Assembly (NCBI RefSeq): GCF_000789235.1
Contig: NZ_KN525716.1
Span: 2,834,100-2,898,099 of the forward strand
Length of the DNA: 64,000 nt
Direction of reading: 5' to 3'
Source: Wocania ichthyoenteri Th78
Lineage (GTDB): Bacteria; Bacteroidota; Bacteroidia; Flavobacteriales; Flavobacteriaceae
Shown: piece after piece, positions 1 to 8,414 of the stretch
Position numbering within the stretch: the stretch's first letter is position 1
Layout of the letters: every line of letters starts with the position of its first letter
Made by a program: the position numbers and the translations under genes
The notes under the pieces: model-generated
Seen by the model: only the letters and a program-made list of their open reading frames with translations
Told to the model about the DNA's origin: nothing
Databases searched by the model: none

Positions 1-783
1 TTTGCCAATATTCTTAATACTGCCTTTAAGTAATGTATCTTGTATAAATTCTTTTTTTAGAATATCATAAACAAATAACCCATGTGTTTCAGTACCAATC
101 CAAAGTCTGTTTTTTGCATCAGCTAAAAGTTTTACACCTACAGGGTAACCTATAAAAGGGCCTGTAAGTTCATTTAACATGTGGGTTTTTAAGGAGTAAT
201 TAAATATTTTTCCTTTAGAGGTACTTAGGTAAAATTCAGTATCATTTCCTAATGCCATATCTATTATTTCATTATCTTTTTTATGGATATTAGGAATTGT
301 GAAAATTTTCTCGATTTTATTATTGAAGTAAGTGAATACCTCTCCTGTTACTGAAGCTATAAGCAACCCTTTTCTTACTGGCTTTATAGAATTTATTGGC
401 TGTTCAATAAGAGTATCTAAATATGTAAAAACTCCTTTTGTAGTGTCGTATTTTGATAGAAGGCCATTATTGCTTTTTATCCATATGTTTTTGTTTTGGT
501 CTGAATACATTCCATTTATTCTGTTTTCAGATGATTTTATCGAAAATATGTCTTCGTTTTTTATTAAAGTATAAGAGTGTCCATTATATTTTAATATGCC
601 CTTATCTGTAGACATCCATATATTCCCAATTGAATCTTGAGAAACTTCTTTAATAGAAATGGGAAGATTATTATACTGCGGTTCAATATGCTTTATAATT
701 ACAGAATTTTGAGCAACTGAATTAATAGTACAATAAATGGAGAATATAATATAAGTTAAGGCTTTAAAATGCTTTGATCTCAT
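1..783 (-). CDS. Two-component regulator propeller (HTCS-type) sensor, N-terminal part
   Basis: I translated this frame by hand. It is open for 261 codons from an ATG at 783 and runs off the left edge of the window. The first ~24 residues form a signal peptide ending around VAQ. The rest contains propeller repeats of the Reg_prop type, for example IWMSTDKGILKYNG near residue 56 and LWIGTETHGLFVYD near residue 235. In this family such periplasmic beta-propellers sense glycan fragments and are followed by a Y_Y_Y domain, histidine kinase, receiver and AraC-type HTH. Those parts would lie outside the window, so the full hybrid architecture is inferred. It is divergent from the GH109-like gene and is a likely regulator of the neighbouring locus. 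Confidence 0.8.
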   Translation of the reverse strand, partial: MRSKHFKALTYIIFSIYCTINSVAQNSVIIKHIEPQYNNLPISIKEVSQDSIGNIWMSTDKGILKYNGHSYTLIKNEDIFSIKSSENRINGMYSDQNKNIWIKSNNGLLSKYDTTKGVFTYLDTLIEQPINSIKPVRKGLLIASVTGEVFTYFNNKIEKIFTIPNIHKKDNEIIDMALGNDTEFYLSTSKGKIFNYSLKTHMLNELTGPFIGYPVGVKLLADAKNRLWIGTETHGLFVYDILKKEFIQDTLLKGSIKNIGK

Positions 784-1214
784 TATGGAATAACTTTTCT
801 TTTTTTTGTTCCAGATAAAGGTATTAATATATTTTTCAATAAGTGTTGTTATGCCCATATCAATTATGGGTATGTTTTACGCAAAAAAGGATTCTTTTTG
901 GTTAAAGATATCTTCTAATATAAAAAAAAATAATAAATTGTTTGAGCTTGATTAATAGCGAGTTGTGTTAATGTCTCAATGAGAATATTAAGTTTTTTAA
1001 AGCGCTTTTTTTTAAAAAATAAATCCTTCTAACCATCTTAATACAATGCCGTATAAAATCAAAATATGAGTTTGGTTAATGGTTTGGTATCATTCATAAA
1101 AGTATACTTTTTCGTCAAATCTTAACGAATGACTATTAAGGCTACCTTTTTTGATTAAACCTATATATCTCCATTCTAGAAGGTTTTTGCAAATTTGTTA
1201 GCAAATACTTAATT
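784..1214. promoter_or_regulatory. Divergent intergenic region between sensor and GH109-like gene
   Basis: These 431 bases hold no gene that I can see. Two dyads stand out: an imperfect one at 851-873 with core arms CCCATA/TATGGG, and a perfect 10-bp palindrome AAAGCGCTTT at 999-1008 in an A/T-rich stretch. Neither is followed by the T-run and gene end expected of a terminator, so operator sites are more plausible. No good TAnnTTTG box was found, so the promoters are not placed. Confidence 0.4.
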
Positions 1215-2585
1215 ATGAAAGGAAATTCTAGACGCAATTTTGTTAAAAAAACAGCACTAGCTGGCGCAGGCGTATCGATTATGCCAAATTTATCATTTGG
1301 TTCAAATTTTGGTTTAAGCCAAGACAAGTTAAAAATAGCTTTTATAGGAGTAGGCTTACGAGGAACAAATCATTTAAATAATGCATTACAAAGAAAAGAT
1401 TTAGAGATTACTGCAATTTGCGATGTAGATTCTAATCGTATAAAAATAGCTTTAGATAAAATTAGCAAAGCCGGATTTACAAAGCCAAAAGTTTTCGGCA
1501 ACTCAGATTACGATTATAGAAACTTATTAGATTTAAAAGATGTTGATGCCGTTATTATTTCAACACCTTGGTTATGGCATACAAGAATGGCAGTAGATGC
1601 TATGAAAGCAGGGAAGTATACAGGTTTAGAAGTATCTGCAGCAAATACACTTGAAGAATGTTGGGATTTGGTAAATACGCATGAAGAAACAGGCTCTCAT
1701 TTAATGATTTTAGAGAACGTAAATTACCGACGCGATGTACTAGCTGTATTAAATATGGTAAAACAAAATGTTTTTGGCGAGTTGTTGCATTTTACTTGTG
1801 GTTACCAACATGATTTAAGAGGTGTTAAATTTAACGATGGAAAATCAGCTTATGGCAAAGGTGTTGAGTTTGGCGAACAAGGAATTTCAGAATCAGCTTG
1901 GAGAACACAACATTCATTATTAAGAAATGCAGACGTATACCCAACACATGGTTTAGGACCAGTAGCGGTTATGGCTGATGTAAATAGAGGAAATCGGTTT
2001 GTATCTTTAACCTCACATGCTACCAAAGCTATAGGCTTAAATAAATATATTGTTGACAATGGAGGGAAAGATCATCCAAACGCAAAATTAAAATGGAAAC
2101 AAGGAGACATTATAACCTCGACCATAGAAACGTCTAACGGAGAAACTATTATTGTTACACATAATGTAAATACACCACACCCATACTCTTTAGGCTTTAA
2201 AGTTCAAGGAGTTCAAGGGCTTACCGATTTTGATTATCACACACAACGTATTCATGTTGAAGGTACAACAAAAGGCCATGGATGGGAAGCAATGGATGCT
2301 TGGTTTGAAAAATACGATCATCCACTATGGAAAAAGTATGGAGCCAGTGCCACAGAAGCAGGTCATGGAGGTATAGATTTTTTTGTTTTAAATGCTTTTG
2401 TAGAGTCTGCCAAGGAGAATATAGCACCCCCTATGGATGCCTATGATGCTGCAGCTTGGAGTGCAGTTACACCACTATCAGAATTATCTATAGAAAACAA
2501 TGGCGAGCCACAAGATTTTCCAGACTTTACCAGAGGTAACTGGATAAAGCGTAAACCTTATAACTGGATGAAAGAAACATATTAG
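1215..2585 (+). CDS. Gfo/Idh/MocA-family protein, GH109-like (alpha-N-acetylgalactosaminidase type)
   Basis: The product has 456 residues. It starts with a twin-arginine signal (R6-R7 in RRNFVKK, then a hydrophobic ALAGAGVSIM segment), so it is probably exported folded with its bound cofactor. A Rossmann NAD(H) site follows (IAFIGVGLRG, around residue 42). Segments such as TPWLWHTRMAVDAMKAGKY, LEECWDLVNTHEETG and ENVNYRRDVLAVLNMV are characteristic of the GH109 branch. That family cleaves GalNAc-type glycosides by an NAD-dependent oxidation-elimination mechanism. The exact substrate is not readable here; other Gfo/Idh members act as sugar dehydrogenases. Its position beside an HTCS sensor and a GH operon supports a glycan role. 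Confidence 0.8.
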   Translation: MKGNSRRNFVKKTALAGAGVSIMPNLSFGSNFGLSQDKLKIAFIGVGLRGTNHLNNALQRKDLEITAICDVDSNRIKIALDKISKAGFTKPKVFGNSDYDYRNLLDLKDVDAVIISTPWLWHTRMAVDAMKAGKYTGLEVSAANTLEECWDLVNTHEETGSHLMILENVNYRRDVLAVLNMVKQNVFGELLHFTCGYQHDLRGVKFNDGKSAYGKGVEFGEQGISESAWRTQHSLLRNADVYPTHGLGPVAVMADVNRGNRFVSLTSHATKAIGLNKYIVDNGGKDHPNAKLKWKQGDIITSTIETSNGETIIVTHNVNTPHPYSLGFKVQGVQGLTDFDYHTQRIHVEGTTKGHGWEAMDAWFEKYDHPLWKKYGASATEAGHGGIDFFVLNAFVESAKENIAPPMDAYDAAAWSAVTPLSELSIENNGEPQDFPDFTRGNWIKRKPYNWMKETY

Positions 2586-2707
2586 TTATATAAAATTATA
2601 ATAACAGATTTATAAAGTATAAATAAATTTTTATTTGAGTTAGTTTTTTTTGAATATGAAAGGATGGATTTGTTTAATTCATCCTTTCTATATTCAATAT
2701 CAAATAA

Positions 2708-2877
2708 AATCTTTTATTATTAGGAAACCTTTACGGATTAGAAGTTGAAATCTCTCGAAATGATGGCAGTTATGGTTCGTTACTACAGGGAATTCAAATT
2801 CGGATTTTAATTTCATTGATAATCACGAAACAAACTCATGGGTTAATGACGATGTTAAAGACCGTAGCCTTTATTAA
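2708..2877 (+). pseudogene. Decayed coding remnant, possibly carbohydrate-binding module
   Basis: Within the 380-bp gap 2586-2965 an open stretch from 2708 reads LYGLEVEISRNDGSYGS. After a shift of frame near 2790 it continues as NFIDNHETNSWVNDDVKD to a stop at 2875-2877. The two pieces together resemble the end of a CBM9-like carbohydrate-binding domain (pattern G-x-E-V-x-I-x-x-N-D-G followed by W-x-N/D). This resemblance is from memory and weak. No start codon or full domain is left, so I read it as debris of a former glycan-locus gene. Nothing else was seen in this gap. Confidence 0.35.
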
Positions 2878-2965
2878 AATAGGAAAGTATAAGGCCATTT
2901 TATTAGTGAGGAATAATGATAAGATGTCATTAATCAAAATATATTAAAAAATTAAAACATAAAAA

Positions 2966-4291
2966 ATGAGAGTAAGTTTAATAAAGAATAAAATCATTTT
3001 ATTGGCAGTTTTACTTGGGCAGACGCTTTGTCTAGCACAAAATCAAAATGATATCATAAAACCAACACGTACAGAAGTTATTGTGCCTATAAGAAAAACC
3101 TCATTTAATAATAATGGGGAATGTAAAGAACGTAAACAGGGTGGAAACCCAAGAAAAGTTGCTGGTTATTTTGCTTTTGATGGCTCTATGGATGGTAACA
3201 GGCAAGTAGATCCGCAAATAGCTGTTGGTGGCGGTTATATTTTACATGGAACAAATTCTGGGCTTATTATTTATGATAAAAAAGGAAATTTTATTGAAGG
3301 AGTTTCTCAATCGTGTTTTAATAAAGGGATAGATCCTAAATTATTTTTCGATCCTCACAACAAAGTATTTGGATTTGATTTATGGAACCCATGGGATGAT
3401 GAAAAGAAAAAACCAGTAAACATTTCAATTTCTGAAACAAGTGACCCTACTGGTGCGTGGAATACGTACCCTGTGCCAGCACCAAACGGTTATGATGGCG
3501 GAGGTAATGGTTACAGTAAAAAATGGATTGGGTACTCATTTCCTGGTGGCACCGAAAAAACATTTGTTATGAAAATGGAGGAAGTTATAACAGGAAAACC
3601 AGCTACAGTTTATCATTTTTCTGGTAGTTTAGGACATCCTGTAAATAATCAAGATAATATAGATGATTTGTACTTTTTTGAGCTAACAAACACCGAGTTT
3701 ATTATTAAACGTGTTGTGACTTCAGAAGATGGTTCTCCTGTTTGTGAATTGGTGGGTAAAAAACCACACGGATTACAACACGTTGATTGGCCACCACAAT
3801 CACCTCAAAAAAATACAGATCAATTGACTTCTTCTGGAGATAGAAACCCTAAAAATTTAGTTTTTCAAAATGGAGATATCTGGTTTTCTCAAACCGTAAA
3901 TGTTGAAGGTCGTGCTGGGGTACAATGGCATCAGGTAAAAACGGACGGAACTATTGTGCAAACGGGTTTAATTAGTAGTAAAACCTCTAACTATATTCAA
4001 ACAACAATAGCGGTTAATAAGAAAAATGATGTTCTTGTTGGTTTTCAAGAAACAAATGAAAATATGTATATTAGTCCACGTTTAGCATTTAGAAAAGCAA
4101 AAGACCCAAAGGGAACATTACGAGATATTGTAAGCTTAGGTGAAGGGAAAGGTTTTACTGATGGCGTATCATGGGGAGATTATAGTGGAACTATTATAGA
4201 TGGAGATAACCTTAAAGACTTGTGGACTATTCAAAGTATAACGGACAAAGAAGGAAAAGGAGACACAGTTATAGTTAAAGTTCCATTTTAA
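2966..4291 (+). CDS. Secreted protein of unknown function
   Basis: The product has 441 residues with a clear signal peptide (residues 1-24, ending LCLAQ). The mature protein is rich in Gly, Asp, Trp and aromatic residues. It has short strand-like segments such as VAGYFAFDGSMDGNRQVDPQIAVGGGYILHG (residues ~65-95, given in outline) and DGVSWGDYSGTIIDG near the C terminus. The look is that of a beta-propeller or sialidase-like fold, but no catalytic motif is evident. Its place between the GH109-like gene and the degraded region suggests a role in binding or processing the same glycan. I do not recognise the family and assign no function. Confidence 0.75.
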   Translation: MRVSLIKNKIILLAVLLGQTLCLAQNQNDIIKPTRTEVIVPIRKTSFNNNGECKERKQGGNPRKVAGYFAFDGSMDGNRQVDPQIAVGGGYILHGTNSGLIIYDKKGNFIEGVSQSCFNKGIDPKLFFDPHNKVFGFDLWNPWDDEKKKPVNISISETSDPTGAWNTYPVPAPNGYDGGGNGYSKKWIGYSFPGGTEKTFVMKMEEVITGKPATVYHFSGSLGHPVNNQDNIDDLYFFELTNTEFIIKRVVTSEDGSPVCELVGKKPHGLQHVDWPPQSPQKNTDQLTSSGDRNPKNLVFQNGDIWFSQTVNVEGRAGVQWHQVKTDGTIVQTGLISSKTSNYIQTTIAVNKKNDVLVGFQETNENMYISPRLAFRKAKDPKGTLRDIVSLGEGKGFTDGVSWGDYSGTIIDGDNLKDLWTIQSITDKEGKGDTVIVKVPF

Positions 4292-4495
4292 AAAATTACT
4301 ATAAAACCTTTTAGGAAGTACTAATTCTCGTTGTTAACCTCATACAATGAGAAGGCAATAAACAATTTTATTAAAGATAGGATAGTTCCAAAATAGATAA
4401 CATAGAGTTCCACAAAGAATCATAAAATAATGATATATAACTTCAGAAAATACTCATTAAATCTGCTATGCTTCTTTTAGTATTTTTATGTTTTG

Positions 4496-4845
4496 TCATG
4501 CGATAATGTCATCGGTTATTTTATCTTGTGATACGTGATATAGTAGATGTAGAAATATTAAAATCATATACTTCACGAACCTGCTCTTCTATATCCGAAT
4601 TGCTCATACCCTTTGTATATAGGCTGTGATAATGACATTCTCTTACCCATCCCATATTGGTGCGTTTAGGGACTAACATCGGGTTAAAAGAAGCATCTCT
4701 GTCTCTGGGAACTTTAATATTAATCTCTCCCATAAAGGTTTTTGCGGTTTTTGCCTTTTTTGAGGTGCAGCCATTGCGCGATCTTGAATTGCTGGAAGGT
4801 TGGTTTTTTATAATCCAAGTGGGCATCTAGCTCACCCTCAAGCAT
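4496..4845 (-). pseudogene. IS256-family transposase, frameshifted N-terminal remnant
   Basis: Reading minus from an ATG at 4845 gives MLEGELDAHLDYKKP, the typical IS256 opening. A frame change then leads into RNGCTSKKAKTAKTFMGEI and VPRDRDASFNP, followed by SLYTKGMSNSDIEEQVREVY and ISRIT. At about 4526 one extra base shifts the frame again (ITDKITDDIIA continues in the next frame). The following codon, where the family has Trp, is TGA. Only about the first third of a ~400-residue transposase remains and no DDE residues are present, so the element is dead. No terminal inverted repeats were found. The rest of the gap 4292-5189 shows only hairpins. Confidence 0.85.
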
Positions 4846-5000
4846 CTTTTTTTAATAAGTTTTGTTTTAGAATAAACAGATTTCAAAGTAAATCAACAAT
4901 CTAATAACGAAAATGGTGCAAGGAGATAAAATATGTTACAAAGAATTAATAAGTAACTAACTACTGACCTCTAAATTTAAAATTAATAAAAAAAATATCA

Positions 5001-5014
5001 AGGGTTGTAACCCT
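5001..5014. repeat. Small perfect dyad AGGGTT-GT-AACCCT
   Basis: A 6-bp-arm inverted repeat with a 2-base spacer lies 70 bp from a second hairpin that uses the same AACCCT/AGGGTT words (5083-5117). The repetition of the word suggests related sequences or a double terminator at the end of the glycan operon. Its function is not established. Confidence 0.35.
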
Positions 5015-5082
5015 CAATGTTTTTAAACTTTACACACTTGGTGAGATACTACCTAATTTCTAAATAGAGCATACAATAAATG

Positions 5083-5117
5083 AACCCTTGAATACCTAAT
5101 GATGGTGCTCAAGGGTT
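5083..5117 (-). terminator. Hairpin downstream of the GH operon
   Basis: Arms AACCCTTGA and TCAAGGGTT (9 bp, perfect) flank a 17-base loop, 72 bases past the stop of the last operon gene. The T-run on the minus strand is poor (CATTTATTG), so termination is inferred from position more than from sequence. Confidence 0.45.
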
Positions 5118-5189
5118 ATTGTTTAATTGGTTTCGAAACCTAGTTAGTGATACCTATTTTTATATTGTTGTTTTACAAATTATTAATAT

Positions 5190-8100
5190 TTACTCTTTAC
5201 TTAGGACTATTTTCGAGATCATTAAATTACCTCCTTTAGATGCGTTAGTTTTTAAAATTAATTTCCCGTCGTTACTATCTTCTCGCATCACATGAAATTT
5301 CACCCATTTCCCTTCTTTACCATCATGTTTACCCAGTTTTAATTTTCGCCCTTCAAATTCTAAGAACCCTTCTCTTTCTTTATTATTCCAATCATTGAAT
5401 TGAACATAAAAGGATCCTAAAATACCACTAGGACAACTAATCTCAATGGTCATGTTTTCACCATGCCACGCAGTTACATTATTATCTTTCCATACTCCTT
5501 CGGCTTTAACTTTGTATTTAGTTTTTTCTGATACTATAATTTCATCTAACTCATTAGACCAGGGCTTACTCGTTTCATTTTCTAGTAATTTTTCTCCTGC
5601 ATTTACATTAAGAATTGCATTTTTAAAATCACTATTAGTACTTACTTTTTCTGCTCGTGGTATAAGAGGGAATAGATTTCTTAAAAAAACGAGGTCTACT
5701 TTTTGAGTGGGAGCAAAACTATTTGTTTTCATGTATTCTGTTAAACTATATTTTAACTGTTTTGCTACTATATTTTTTTCATTATTAATATCAAATCCGC
5801 TGACTAATAATTTCCCTTTACCTACTTTGAATTCAAAAATGGCACCTTCTTTGTTGTTGCGATGAAAATCATCTACCACTTGTGCTATAGGCTTATAATT
5901 AGTGGGTAAACTATTTAAAATAAAACCTTTGGTTGTATTCTTAAAAGTTTCCCACTGCCAATCGCTGTGAAAAGAAGTCGGGAAATGATTAAAAGCAGGG
6001 TGCTTATCTTTCAATAGCATACCAATACTGGTTTTGCCTTGGCCTGGAAAAAAGGTTAAAGACCAATATAAAGGATAAAAATTAACAGTGGTACTGTTTT
6101 CATCGTTGCCTAAATTATTAGCAATTAATAATACGCTTGCTCCATTTTCTATAGCTAATAGGGTTTCATCATTTAATTCTTCAGTTACTAAAATGGTGTC
6201 ATTATCTTTTACAGGCAGGTCAGTTGGATAAACCCAAATGTTCCATTCATTCTTATAAGGTGTGCCTTTTAACTGTAGTGACACAGTTAGTTGTTCTGCT
6301 TTGTTTATATTACTTAATGGGAAAGTTATATTTCCTAGATCTTCTAATGTGCTAATAGAAATATTTTTTACTGACCATGTTTCACTTTTTAAAATATCTC
6401 CTTTAGAAGATTGAATAGTCATTGCTATTTCTCCATTTTTAATTTCTGAATTTCCATGATGTGATAATTGTGCCTTTGCTTGAAAAGTTTCATCATTAGA
6501 CCAAATAAATTTTTTCATTCGCAGTAGCGGAACAGTTTCATCAAAATGTTGTTTGAACTTTTCTGGTGTTGTAATGCCTTTGCTGTCCCAATGTGCATCT
6601 AGCCAGCCTATTAGTGCTTCTCCTTGGCCTTGATAATCTTGAATACTCAGCAATTGCACACCTGCACAACTTTTAGTTCTTAAAAAAGATTCGGTTTCAT
6701 ATTTATACATGATTTGGTTTAAAGCACCAGATGCCATTTTAAAATCTTCATCCTGATCAACAATACCATTTTTTTCGGCAACAGCTTTAAATTCTTCAAA
6801 ATTTCTAGCTTTTAAAACACCTGTGTATTTGTCTATCTCTTTCCAAGACGGGTACACTGGCCATTGACCAATTTCATGGGCGATAATTGGAATATTCATT
6901 CGACTATATACTTCCTCAAAATCCCAATCGGTATGAGGGCCGTTTAGTCCTCTCGTGCGTCCTATATTTGGAATATAATGCGTTACCATATAATCATCTA
7001 CGTCCATAATTTTTCTGGCTGTGGATGTAGCATATAATATTCTAGAATCTTTCTTTTTAAGATCTGCGATCCATTTTTGCATGACGTCAAAGTCTGCATT
7101 ACCAAGTTCGTTACCAATGCAAAACATGGTAAAAGATGGGTTGTTGCCATAAAAATCGACAACTCGATTCATTTCAGCTATAGCAAACTTATCTCTCTCT
7201 GGGTCTTTCCCTAAGCCTTTAGGATGTCCCTTAGTGTCCATTTCTGGACGTCCTCTTTTTATCATATCCTCACTCATCCACCAATCTATCCAAATTGATG
7301 CTTCTGCTTGAATATATATTCCCATTCTATTGGCAGCTTTAAAAGCAGCTTCTGGTGGACACCAAGTATGAAAACGTACATGGTTTAAACCGTAATCTTT
7401 ATATATTTTAAAAATACGCATCCAATCTTCAACTTTTGTAGAAGGGTAACCAGTTAAAGGAAAATGGACACAATCTAAATTTCCTCTTAAAAAAACAGGC
7501 TGACCATTAACAGTTACTTTAGTACCGTCGTGAGAAAATTGAACGAACCCAAATTCGGTTTGATGAGTATCCTTACTTTTTCTGGTTTTTAATGTAATGT
7601 TAAGGTTATAAACACAAGGGTTAAATTCAGACCATTTTTTTAACTTGCCATGCAAATCTAAAACAACTTCTTTAGTGTTTTTTCCATGCTCTAATTGATT
7701 AGTAACCTTGGTTTGGTAAGCTATTGAATTTGATTCTAACTCAATGATTTCTATGGAAATTTCAGCCTTTTCTTTTAAAGCAGCTTCTATTTGTAATTCA
7801 ATTTTTAACTGATCTTTATCTATTAGTGAAAATGTACGAACGGATTCTATATGGGTTGGGTCTTTGGCTTGTAATTCCATTTTCCCAACAATACCATTCC
7901 AAATACTCTGTGTATATTCACCATAAGCATGACCTTTATCACCAATATTATGAATCATATCATTATTAACACGAATGGAAAGTTTATGTTTTCCAGGTTT
8001 TAACTTTCCTAGATTATGAATATGTGGTGTTCCTAAAGCATCTTGAGTAGTCAATTTTTTGCCATCAATAAAAATTTGAGATTCCCATAAAACACGTTCT

Positions 8101-8408
8101 AAGAAAACGGTAATGTCTTTATGTTTCCATTTTTTAGGAATTTCAATGTCTCTTTCGTAATAAGCAACCCCAACATATTTGTGAGTTGGAGTTAAAACAC
8201 CAAAATCAGATCCTACAGTTTTTTCACCATAGCCAGCTTCAGTAAGTGTTCCAGGTAAATTAATTTCTAAATAATTTTGCTCTTTTATTCCTTCTTCTTT
8301 AGCATCTAATTGCACATTCCACTTGCCATTTAAAGGAATTGTTTTTTGTGCACTTAATGGAGTTATATATAGTAAAAGGATACATGCTGTTATAAAATAG
8401 TATTTCAT
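5190..8408 (-). CDS. Glycoside hydrolase family 2 enzyme (secreted, 1072 aa)
   Basis: The signal peptide covers residues 1-20 (ITPLSA). The GH2 jelly-roll sugar-binding domain lies at ~25-180, with the family segment TQSIWNGIVGKMEL. An Ig-like domain follows at ~185-300, then the TIM barrel at ~300-620, beginning FLRGNLDCVHFP. The likely acid/base is Glu434 in IGNELG and the likely nucleophile Glu512 in AHEIGQW. GH2 members are retaining beta-galactosidases, glucuronidases, mannosidases and relatives; the substrate cannot be named from sequence alone. The long C-terminal part (~650-1072) includes a VGKGKLLVSGFDI segment shared with the other GH2 of the operon. It is the last gene of the operon, 6 bases after the GH95 gene. 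Confidence 0.9.
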   Translation of the reverse strand: MKYYFITACILLLYITPLSAQKTIPLNGKWNVQLDAKEEGIKEQNYLEINLPGTLTEAGYGEKTVGSDFGVLTPTHKYVGVAYYERDIEIPKKWKHKDITVFLERVLWESQIFIDGKKLTTQDALGTPHIHNLGKLKPGKHKLSIRVNNDMIHNIGDKGHAYGEYTQSIWNGIVGKMELQAKDPTHIESVRTFSLIDKDQLKIELQIEAALKEKAEISIEIIELESNSIAYQTKVTNQLEHGKNTKEVVLDLHGKLKKWSEFNPCVYNLNITLKTRKSKDTHQTEFGFVQFSHDGTKVTVNGQPVFLRGNLDCVHFPLTGYPSTKVEDWMRIFKIYKDYGLNHVRFHTWCPPEAAFKAANRMGIYIQAEASIWIDWWMSEDMIKRGRPEMDTKGHPKGLGKDPERDKFAIAEMNRVVDFYGNNPSFTMFCIGNELGNADFDVMQKWIADLKKKDSRILYATSTARKIMDVDDYMVTHYIPNIGRTRGLNGPHTDWDFEEVYSRMNIPIIAHEIGQWPVYPSWKEIDKYTGVLKARNFEEFKAVAEKNGIVDQDEDFKMASGALNQIMYKYETESFLRTKSCAGVQLLSIQDYQGQGEALIGWLDAHWDSKGITTPEKFKQHFDETVPLLRMKKFIWSNDETFQAKAQLSHHGNSEIKNGEIAMTIQSSKGDILKSETWSVKNISISTLEDLGNITFPLSNINKAEQLTVSLQLKGTPYKNEWNIWVYPTDLPVKDNDTILVTEELNDETLLAIENGASVLLIANNLGNDENSTTVNFYPLYWSLTFFPGQGKTSIGMLLKDKHPAFNHFPTSFHSDWQWETFKNTTKGFILNSLPTNYKPIAQVVDDFHRNNKEGAIFEFKVGKGKLLVSGFDINNEKNIVAKQLKYSLTEYMKTNSFAPTQKVDLVFLRNLFPLIPRAEKVSTNSDFKNAILNVNAGEKLLENETSKPWSNELDEIIVSEKTKYKVKAEGVWKDNNVTAWHGENMTIEISCPSGILGSFYVQFNDWNNKEREGFLEFEGRKLKLGKHDGKEGKWVKFHVMREDSNDGKLILKTNASKGGNLMISKIVLSKE

Positions 8409-8414
8409 TTTCTT

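Noticed and set aside
332-574. 80-codon plus-strand frame
   Set aside because: It is antisense to the propeller sensor gene (1-783 minus), which has family repeats; the plus frame has none.
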